This document shows, piece after piece, positions 58,333-64,000 of a DNA stretch of 64,000 bases. A model generated the notes under the pieces. The model saw nothing but the letters and a program-made list of their open reading frames with translations, did not search any database and was not told the DNA's origin. Position numbers and translations under genes: made by a program. The DNA is taken from the NCBI RefSeq assembly GCF_004297105.1, contig NZ_SCVE01000002.1:50561-114560 (forward strand), in the 5' to 3' direction. Numbering within the stretch: position 1 is the first letter of the stretch; the number at the start of each line of letters is the position of its first letter. This stretch comes from Herbiconiux sp. Lineage in GTDB: Bacteria > Actinomycetota > Actinomycetes > Actinomycetales > Microbacteriaceae.

Positions 58333-59799
58333 CTAGGAGTTGGGGATGAGGGTGTACTTCGTCGAGAGGTACTCGTGGATGCCCTCCGAGCCGCCCTCGC
58401 GGCCGAGGCCCGACTGCTTCACGCCGCCGAAGGGCGCCGCCGCGTTCGAGATGACACCCACGTTGAGGCCCATCATGCCGGTCTCGAGCTTCTCGATCAT
58501 GCGCTGGCCGCGCGCCAGGTTCTCGGTGAAGACGTAGGAGACGAGCCCGTACTCGGTGTCGTTGGCGAGGCGCACGGCCTCGTCCTCCTCGTCGAACTCG
58601 ACGATCGACACGACCGGCCCGAAGATCTCCTCGCGCAGGATCTCCGCACCGAGTGGCACTCCCGACACCACGGTGGGCTCGTAGAACGAACCCGCACCCT
58701 CGATGCGGTGACCGCCGGCCACCAGCGTCGCTCCGCGCGAGACGGCCTCCTGAACGAGTTCGTCGGCCTTGTCGACCGCCTTGTCGTTGATCAGCGGGCC
58801 GATACCCACGCCGGGCTCGGTGCCGCGACCGATGGTGAAGGCTCCGACGCGCTCGGCGATACGGCGCGCGAACTCCGACGCCACGCTGGAGTGCACGATG
58901 AAGCGGTTGGCCGCGGTGCAGGCCTGGCCGATGTTGCGGAACTTGGCGAGCATCGCGCCGTCCACCGCCTTGTCGAGGTCGGCGTCGCCGAACACCACGA
59001 ACGGCGCGTTGCCGCCTAGCTCCATCGAGGTGCGCAGCACGTTGTCGGCGGCCTGCTTCATGAGATTGCGGCCCACGGGGGTGGAGCCGGTGAAGCTCAG
59101 CTTGCGCAGCCGTGGGTCGGCGAGGATCGGGTCGGAGACGCCACCCGAGTTCGTGGTGGTCAGCACGTTCACGACGCCGGCGGGGAGGCCGGCCTCCTCC
59201 AGCAGGCGCGCGATGAACAGCGTGGTGAGCGGTGTGAGCGCGGCGGGCTTCACCACGACGGTGCAGCCTGCGGCCAGCGCCGGTGCGATCTTGCGCGTCG
59301 CCATGGCGAGCGGGAAGTTCCACGGGGTGATGAGGTAGCACGGGCCGACCGGGCGCTGCGAGACCACCATCTGGCCGGTGCCCTCGGGGTTCGAACCGTA
59401 GCGGCCCGAGATGCGCACGGCCTCCTCGGCGAACCAGCGCAGGAACTCGCCGCCGTAGGTCACCTCGCCCTGCGCCTCGGCCAGAGGTTTGCCCATCTCG
59501 AGCGTCATGAGCAGGGCGGCGTCGTCGCGACGCTGCTGCAGCAGGTCGAAGGCGCCGCGCAGGATCTCGCCGCGCACGCGGGGTGCGATGGCAGCCCACT
59601 CGGCGGCCACCTCCACGGCGGCGTCGAGGGCGCGCATCCCGTCTTCGGGCGTGGCGTCGGCGATCGTCTTGATCACGAGGCCTGTGGCGGGGTCGATGAC
59701 GTCGAGCGTCTTGCCACTGGATGAGGGACCCCAGCTTCCCCCGATGAACAGTCCATCGGGCACGGAGGCGAGGAGATCGGTTTCGGATGCAGCGCTCAT
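58333..59799 (-). CDS. gabD: NAD(P)-dependent succinate-semialdehyde dehydrogenase family protein
   Basis: 488 residues. Aldehyde dehydrogenase fold with the oxyanion asparagine in ITPWNFPLAM, cofactor site FTGSTPVGRNLM, active-site glutamate in MELGGNAPFVVF and catalytic cysteine in FRNIGQACTAANR. The closest pattern is GabD, which oxidises succinate semialdehyde in GABA degradation, though other short aldehydes are possible, including aldehydes released by LLM monooxygenases. It has a single gene transcript, ending in the long inverted repeat at 58257-58312. Confidence 0.87.
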   Translation of the reverse strand: MSAASETDLLASVPDGLFIGGSWGPSSSGKTLDVIDPATGLVIKTIADATPEDGMRALDAAVEVAAEWAAIAPRVRGEILRGAFDLLQQRRDDAALLMTLEMGKPLAEAQGEVTYGGEFLRWFAEEAVRISGRYGSNPEGTGQMVVSQRPVGPCYLITPWNFPLAMATRKIAPALAAGCTVVVKPAALTPLTTLFIARLLEEAGLPAGVVNVLTTTNSGGVSDPILADPRLRKLSFTGSTPVGRNLMKQAADNVLRTSMELGGNAPFVVFGDADLDKAVDGAMLAKFRNIGQACTAANRFIVHSSVASEFARRIAERVGAFTIGRGTEPGVGIGPLINDKAVDKADELVQEAVSRGATLVAGGHRIEGAGSFYEPTVVSGVPLGAEILREEIFGPVVSIVEFDEEDEAVRLANDTEYGLVSYVFTENLARGQRMIEKLETGMMGLNVGVISNAAAPFGGVKQSGLGREGGSEGIHEYLSTKYTLIPNS

Positions 59800-59934
59800 G
59801 TGAGGGTTCCTTCCCAGTCGCGAGGAGTCACTTCAGCGCGAGAACGCTCGGTGTGGCGCGGAAATCGACCCCTCGACACGAGATTAGCCGTCGCGAGACG
59901 AGCGCGCCGCTGCCGAAGTGGCGACCGGCACCCG

Positions 59935-59952
59935 GCCGTTTGCCGAAACGGC
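59935..59952 (-). terminator. Hairpin downstream of pncA
   Basis: GCCGTTT-GCCG-AAACGGC, perfect 7-bp stem, five bases beyond the pncA stop codon. Confidence 0.55.
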
Positions 59953-59956
59953 AGCG

Positions 59957-60550
59957 TCAGCGATCGACGAGATCGGAGGTCACCAGGTCGGCCCCCGCGT
60001 GCGCGAGTTCGGCGATGGCCGCGCGCGAGGCATCCGGCGACACGCCCGCCACCAGATCGGTGATGATGCGCACGTGCCGACCGTGTTCGATCGCGTCGAG
60101 AGCGGAGGCACGAACGCAGTAGTCGGTCGCGAGGCCCGCGATGTCGACATCGGTGACGCCGTTCGCGTCGAGCAGCTCGTGCACCGTTCCCCCCTCCTCG
60201 GTCGTGCCCTCGTAGATGGAGTACGCGGGCTCGCCTTGGCCCTTGCGCACGTGGTGATCGATGGCCCGGGTGGTGAGCTCGTCGTGGTACTCGGCGCCGT
60301 AGGTGCCGGCCACGCAATGCACCGGCCAGGTGGTGACGAAGTCGGGCTCGGCCTCGGTGGCGAAGTGCCCACCGTTGTCGTTCTCGGGGTCGTGCCAGTC
60401 GCGGGAAGCGATCACGAAATCGTAGGTATCCGGATGCTCCGCCAGCAGCTTCGAGATGCCGTTCGCCACGGCCGTCCCACCCTCGACCCCGAGGGCTCCG
60501 CCCTCGATGAAGTCGTTCTGCACATCGATGATGAACAGCGCTTTGGCCAT
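59957..60550 (-). CDS. pncA: Nicotinamidase / isochorismatase family
   Basis: 197 residues. Converts nicotinamide to nicotinate in NAD salvage (and would activate pyrazinamide). Catalytic triad candidates are D9 in FIIDVQNDF, the lysine in HHVRKGQGE and the cysteine in LATDYCVRASALDA; the metal ligands D and H lie in SRDWHDPEN. GAGGAG ribosome site; -10 box TAGACT at 60582-60587 on the minus strand. Own promoter and terminator. Confidence 0.92.
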   Translation of the reverse strand: MAKALFIIDVQNDFIEGGALGVEGGTAVANGISKLLAEHPDTYDFVIASRDWHDPENDNGGHFATEAEPDFVTTWPVHCVAGTYGAEYHDELTTRAIDHHVRKGQGEPAYSIYEGTTEEGGTVHELLDANGVTDVDIAGLATDYCVRASALDAIEHGRHVRIITDLVAGVSPDASRAAIAELAHAGADLVTSDLVDR

Positions 60551-60581
60551 GACCGATCTCCTCGCGTGACGTGGTGCATCC

Positions 60582-60587
60582 AGTCTA
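60582..60587 (-). promoter_or_regulatory. -10 box TAGACT of pncA
   Basis: Minus-strand TAGACT, 31 bases before the pncA start codon, in the 51-bp gap after the PBP4 gene. Confidence 0.45.
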
Positions 60588-60601
60588 GGGAGCGGTGCGG
60601 C

Positions 60602-62248
60602 TCAGTTGTTGGAGAGACCGTTGCCGCACTCGTACACGCCGGTGGTGAGAGCGTCGATGGCGGTCTTGGCGCTGTCGCCAACGTCGTCGAGGGCGAAGAA
60701 CGCGAAGGTGAGAACGGAGCCGTCGGCCGCGCGGATGATGCCGGAGAGCGTGTAGCCCGTGTCGATCCACCCGGTCTTGGCCACCACGTTGCCCGCCGCC
60801 GGTGAGCCGCCGAAACGGCCGGCGAGCGTGCCGCTCTCGCCCGCGACCGGAAGGCCGTCGGCGATGATGCCGAGGTTGCCCTCGCGGTTGTTGATGTGGA
60901 TGAAGAGCTCGCTGAGGAAGTTCGGGGGCACCCCGTTGTCGTCGCTGAGACCCGATCCGTCGACGATGGTGAGGCCGCTCGTGTTGATGCCGTAGGTGGC
61001 GAGCGCCTGCGGGATGGCGGTGTTGAGCGCGGCGAAATCGCTTCCGACGCCGAGCTTCACGGCCACGAGGCGGGCCAGCATCTCGGCCTCGGTGTTGTCG
61101 GAGCGGAGCAGGGCATCCGGGATCATCGTGGACACGGGAGCGGAGAGCACCTGGCCCAGCTGGGTGGAGCCCGCCGCGGCCACGCCCTCGGCGAGGCTCG
61201 CGTTCGGCACGCCGAGCGCGTCGGCGAAGGCCTGGCCGGCACTCAGCACGGCGTTGTCGCTGCGCGTCGACACGTTGGCGGAGGGATCGGCTCGGTCGCC
61301 GTCGACCTGCAGGCCCGTGACCTCGGAGGAATAGCCGTCGACCTGCTCCTTGCGCAGCCAGGAGGGCTGCCAGCGGTCGCCCGAGAAGATGCTGGCGTCG
61401 AGCACGATGGACGTGATGGGAGTGCCTGCCCGCGACGGATCCGCCGACCAGGCGGCGTTCACCTGGCTCGCGAGATCCTGCATGCTGGCGGAGTCGGTGT
61501 AGATGTTCGAGCTGCCGCTCGCGAGGGTGATGTCGCCACCGCCCACGAGCACGACCTGCCCGGGTGTGCTGCCCGCCACCACCGTGGTGGGCACGCGGTA
61601 GTCGGGGCCGAGCACGGCGAGGGCGGCCGCGCTCGAGAGCACCTTCATCACGCTCGCCGTGCGGGCCGGCGTGGTGGCATTGCGATCGAAGAGCACCTCG
61701 CCGGTGGCCGCATTGCGCACGCTGCCGAGGAAGGTGCCGAGCCGGCCGTCGGTGGCGAGGTCGGCCACCGAGCAGGTGCGCACGGGCGCGGGCGCCGCGG
61801 CGAGCTGGGGCTGAGTGCGGGCATCGACGGTGGGGGTGGGCGTGGGAGTCGGTGTCTCGGTCGGGGTGGCGGTGACGAGGGCGGATGCGGCGGGCGCCGC
61901 GGTGGCCCCCATCGCCGCGCCGGCCGCGAACGCGCCGCCACCGAGCACGACGAGCGCCACTGCGGCGGCCGCGGCCGCCCAGGCGCGCGGATGCCGGCGC
62001 ACGATCGACCGGATCCCGCCACGCGCGCCGGCCTCGGCCTCGGCCTCGGCTTGGGCTTCGGCCGCGGCCTCAGCTTTGGCTTCGGCTTCGGCGTTGGCCA
62101 CCGCGTCGGACTCCGTCGCAGACAGGGTCGGGGCAGCGGAAGCAGCCGGCGCACCGGATGCGACATCGCTCGCGGCCGCAGCGGCCTCCGCGCGTTGCTC
62201 CGCCTCGCGGCGCTCGCGCCGCGTCTGGGGAACCTGCGCGTCAGACAT
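60602..62248 (-). CDS. dacB: D-alanyl-D-alanine carboxypeptidase, PBP4 / peptidase S13 family
   Basis: 548 residues from the ATG at 62248, which follows TACCAT plus seven bases (leaderless geometry); the ATG at 62257 is an alternative, and the frame that opens at 62749 reads through the repeat array and is rejected. An Ala/Glu-rich cytoplasmic segment (20-75, encoded by imperfect 6-bp repeats), one membrane helix (90-120), a Thr-Pro linker, then the S13 domain with SxxK S199-K202, SDN 383-385 and KTG 491-493. It trims or opens peptidoglycan peptides outside the membrane. Confidence 0.92.
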   Translation of the reverse strand: MSDAQVPQTRRERREAEQRAEAAAAASDVASGAPAASAAPTLSATESDAVANAEAEAKAEAAAEAQAEAEAEAGARGGIRSIVRRHPRAWAAAAAAVALVVLGGGAFAAGAAMGATAAPAASALVTATPTETPTPTPTPTVDARTQPQLAAAPAPVRTCSVADLATDGRLGTFLGSVRNAATGEVLFDRNATTPARTASVMKVLSSAAALAVLGPDYRVPTTVVAGSTPGQVVLVGGGDITLASGSSNIYTDSASMQDLASQVNAAWSADPSRAGTPITSIVLDASIFSGDRWQPSWLRKEQVDGYSSEVTGLQVDGDRADPSANVSTRSDNAVLSAGQAFADALGVPNASLAEGVAAAGSTQLGQVLSAPVSTMIPDALLRSDNTEAEMLARLVAVKLGVGSDFAALNTAIPQALATYGINTSGLTIVDGSGLSDDNGVPPNFLSELFIHINNREGNLGIIADGLPVAGESGTLAGRFGGSPAAGNVVAKTGWIDTGYTLSGIIRAADGSVLTFAFFALDDVGDSAKTAIDALTTGVYECGNGLSNN

Positions 62249-62255
62249 TCCAGCC

Positions 62256-62261
62256 ATGGTA
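62256..62261 (-). promoter_or_regulatory. -10 box TACCAT of the PBP4 gene
   Basis: TACCAT on the minus strand, seven bases before the ATG at 62248; supports the shorter start. Confidence 0.35.
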
Positions 62262-62323
62262 CCCGCGCCTCGCCGACACGCCGACCCGTCGACTCGCCCC
62301 AACGCGTCGCCTGACGCTCCGAG

Positions 62324-62759
62324 TTGCCACATCTTGTGGCAACCCCACCCCGCCCCCTCAGCGCCCAGGCGTCGACTTGCCGCAAGGTGTCGCCTGACGC
62401 TCCGAGTTGCCACATCTTGTGGCAACCCCACCCCGCACCCACGGCACCCAGACACCGACCTGGCGCAAAGTGCCACCCCACCAGCCGACTTGCCACAACT
62501 TGTGGCAACCCCACCCCGCACCCACGGCATCCAGACACCGACCTGCCGCAAAGTGCCGCCCCACCAGCCGACTTGCCACAACTTGTGGCAACCCCACCCC
62601 GCACCCCCACGGCACCCCGACACCGACTTGCCGCAAAGTGCCGCCTGACGCTCCGAGTTGCCACAACTTGTGGCAACTCCACCCCGCACCCGCGGCTCCC
62701 AGACACCGACCTGGCGCAAAGTGCCGCCCCACCAGCCGACTTGCCACAACTTGTGGCAA
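62324..62759. repeat. Palindromic repeat array 2 (TTGCCACAA-C-TTGTGGCAA)
   Basis: Six copies of the 19-bp palindrome start at 62324, 62407, 62490, 62573, 62658 and 62741, giving a tandem unit of 83 bp (85 once). The first two have TCT in place of ACT at the centre. Between each pair sits a degenerate copy, such as at 62377 and 62460, exactly 30 bp before the next perfect copy. The central base is C here and G in array 1, and the GTCGGC neighbour sequence is on the complementary strand, so the arrays are inverted relative to each other. The 531-bp gap 62249-62779 holds the PBP4 promoter and this array, nothing else that I can see. Confidence 0.92.
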
Positions 62760-62779
62760 CCCGAGAGCGCCGGCGCGCC

Positions 62780-63763
62780 CTACTCGCCCGGGTAGCGGAG
62801 GCCGATCTGGGCGCGCACCTCGTCGAGCACGCGCATGATCGCCACCGACTCGTCCAGCGGCAGCAGCGGGCTCTCCCGCTCCCCCGCGCGTACCAGACGC
62901 TCGAGCTCGAGCGCCTGGTACTGCATGCCCCTCGAGGCCACGGGGGGCGCCACCCGCTCGAGCACCGTGCCATCCGGGGCGAGAACCGTGAACCCGGTGG
63001 CCTCATACCACCCGGCATCGAACTCGACCCGCGCAAGCGTGCCCACCACCGAAGCACGCACCGTGCCCGCGGCATCGATCGCACTGTGCGACAGCGACTG
63101 CCGCCCACCCTCGTGCGCGAAGATCAGCGCCGTCTGCCGGTCGACACCCGTGTCGCTGAACGTGGCGTGCGCAAGGATCTGTGTCGGCAGCCCCAGAAGA
63201 TCGATGGCGAACGACACCGGGTAGATCGCGAGGTCGAGCAAGCCACCCCCGCCCAGAGCGGGGTCGTTGATGCGGTGCGCGGGATCGGAGGGCAACTTCT
63301 GGTCGTGCTCGGCGATGATGGTGCGGATGTCGCCCAGCACCCCCTCGGCCACGATCTCGCGCAGGCGCACCATGTGCGGCAGGAACCTCGTCCACATCGC
63401 CTCGAGAACCACCACGTCGGCGGCCCGGGCGGCATCCGCGATCTGCTGGGCCTCGTCGCCGTTCAGCGTGAACGGCTTCTCGACCAGCACGTGCTTTCCG
63501 GCCGCGACCGCCAGCAGCGTGTTCTCGGCGTGGAACGGATGCGGCGTGGCCACGTAGATCGCGTCGACCCCGGGATCGGCCACGAGCGCTTCGTAGCTCG
63601 CGTGCGCGGCGCCGATTCCGAATCGTGCGGCGAACCGGTCGGCCGACTCCTGGGAACGCGAGCCGACAGCGGCGACCTCGAGCCCCGCCGCGCCGAGATC
63701 GGTGACGAACTGCTCGGCGATGCCGCCGGTGCCGAGGATGCCCCAGCGGATGGACTCGGTCAT
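62780..63763 (-). CDS. Gfo/Idh/MocA-family oxidoreductase
   Basis: 327 residues from the ATG at 63763; the longer frame upstream crosses the tRNA remnant and IS6100 and is not coding. N-terminal NAD(P) fold IRWGILGTGGIAEQFVTDL, then ATPHPFHAEN and the EKPFTLN motif with the catalytic lysine, and a C-terminal alpha/beta substrate domain. Such enzymes oxidise or isomerise sugars and cyclitols, or act on trans-dihydrodiols. Its 3' end is 20 bp from repeat array 2, its 5' end 51 bp from the tRNA remnant. Confidence 0.88.
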   Translation of the reverse strand: MTESIRWGILGTGGIAEQFVTDLGAAGLEVAAVGSRSQESADRFAARFGIGAAHASYEALVADPGVDAIYVATPHPFHAENTLLAVAAGKHVLVEKPFTLNGDEAQQIADAARAADVVVLEAMWTRFLPHMVRLREIVAEGVLGDIRTIIAEHDQKLPSDPAHRINDPALGGGGLLDLAIYPVSFAIDLLGLPTQILAHATFSDTGVDRQTALIFAHEGGRQSLSHSAIDAAGTVRASVVGTLARVEFDAGWYEATGFTVLAPDGTVLERVAPPVASRGMQYQALELERLVRAGERESPLLPLDESVAIMRVLDEVRAQIGLRYPGE

Positions 63764-63814
63764 CGATGACTCCGGTCGTGAAGGGTACACGTGAGGGTGA
63801 TGCAGGAGCAGAAC

Positions 63815-63859
63815 TGGGGCCGCCTCCGGGAATCGAACCCGGGACCTATTCATTACAAG
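63815..63859 (-). tRNA. tRNA-Thr(TGT), 3' half only
   Basis: On the minus strand the sequence from the anticodon loop CTTGTAA (anticodon TGT) through the T arm CCGGG-TTCGATT-CCCGG, acceptor strand AGGCGGC and an encoded CCA is intact. The anticodon-stem strand TGAAT has no partner: upstream is GTCTC instead of the expected ATTCA, and no D arm or 5' acceptor strand follows. This is what remains when a mobile element integrates in a tRNA gene and carries away or replaces the 5' half; probably an attachment-site end, not a functional tRNA. Confidence 0.8.
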
Positions 63860-63882
63860 GAGACCCCTTCTGGCGGAGAGCT
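63860..63882. other. 23-bp foreign segment between tRNA remnant and IS6100
   Basis: On the minus strand this reads AGCTCTCCGCCAGAAGGGG followed by TCTC. It faintly recalls a D-arm sequence but cannot pair as one. The last eight bases before the insertion sequence, GGAGAGCT (63875-63882), are the expected target duplication if IS6100 inserted by simple transposition. Confidence 0.5.
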
Positions 63883-64000
63883 GGCTCTGTTGCAAAAATC
63901 GTGAAGCTTGAGCATGCTTGGCGGAGATTGGACGGACGGAACGATGACGGATTTCAAGTGGCGCCATTTCCAGGGTGATGTGATCCTGTGGGCGGTGCGC
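63883..64000 (+). mobile_element. IS6100 (IS6 family), left end
   Basis: Begins with the terminal inverted repeat GGCTCTGTTGCAAA and continues as IS6100 to the window end. IS6100 is widespread in actinobacterial and proteobacterial resistance and catabolic plasmids. Only the first 118 bp are inside the window. Confidence 0.93.
63944..64000 (+). CDS. tnpA: IS6100 transposase, N-terminal fragment (cut by window end)
   Basis: 19 codons reading MTDFKWRHFQGDVILWAVR, identical as far as I recall to the start of the IS6100 DDE transposase of about 264 residues. The gene is cut by the window edge, not by a mutation. Transposes by replicative cointegrate formation, as in other IS6 elements. Confidence 0.92.
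   Translation, partial: MTDFKWRHFQGDVILWAVR

Noticed and set aside
62249..62749. N-terminal extension of the PBP4 protein (about 167 residues)
   Set aside because: It is translated from the tandem repeat array and shows periodic peptides; the S13 family start and the -10 box fit 62248.
62324..62759. Possible CRISPR array
   Set aside because: The repeats are regular but the sequences between them are themselves repeated, palindromes are perfect and 19 bp only, and there are no cas genes.
63815..63890. Complete functional tRNA-Thr
   Set aside because: Anticodon stem, D arm and 5' acceptor strand cannot be formed from the sequence beyond 63859.
63764..63967. Extension of the Gfo/Idh protein across the tRNA remnant into IS6100
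   Set aside because: The frame is open by chance; family similarity begins at the ATG at 63763.

Overview
The window is about 70% G+C, uses many GTG starts and carries TANNNT -10 boxes a few bases before several start codons. Together with the gene families present this points to a high-GC actinobacterium, most likely Microbacteriaceae; the genus cannot be told from the sequence alone.

Layout. 1-7090: mostly housekeeping or envelope genes (DUF559 protein, YihY/BrkB membrane protein, exonuclease III, trpS, FUSC-type transporter, GtrA and a polyprenol-phosphate mannosyltransferase). 7091-11011: an FMN riboswitch followed by ribD-ribE-ribBA-ribH. 11031-11246: a palindromic repeat array. 11247-15465: ribokinase, an MHS-family symporter with an attenuator-like leader, and an ABC exporter. 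15612-29139: amidohydrolase, LLM-class flavin monooxygenases, an ATPase-less CUT1 sugar-type importer, an adenosine-deaminase-like protein, a nucleotidyltransferase, a nucleoside hydrolase and a double-GNAT protein. 29164-54515: the core of the island, with three ABC importers (sulfonate/taurine-like, methionine-like and polar amino-acid-like), LLM monooxygenases, a flavin reductase, a C-S lyase-like PatB/MalY protein, PhzF, an amine oxidase, a large FAD/NAD(P)-binding protein, GNAT, DUF1684 and a MazG-like protein. 54534-63763: AhpD-like protein, a second MalY, GT39, aldehyde dehydrogenase, nicotinamidase, PBP4-type carboxypeptidase, a second array of the same palindrome, and a Gfo/Idh oxidoreductase. 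63815-64000: the 3' half of a tRNA-Thr(TGT) gene, a short foreign stretch and the left end of IS6100; this looks like the edge of an integrated element that lies mainly to the right of the window.

How it works together. There are ten LLM-class flavin-dependent oxidoreductases, one flavin reductase, three thiol/sulfonate-type importers and two C-S lyase-like enzymes. This is best read as an organosulfur-scavenging island: take up sulfonates, thioethers or substituted cysteines, oxidise the C-S bond with reduced FMN, and release sulfite or thiols. The strongest independent support is composition. Twelve of these proteins, about 4,830 residues in total, contain only one internal methionine and three cysteines (all lipobox cysteines), as expected for proteins made during sulfur starvation. 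The divergent intergenic regions between these operons share short conserved blocks that could be a common operator, yet no transcription factor gene is recognisable in the window.
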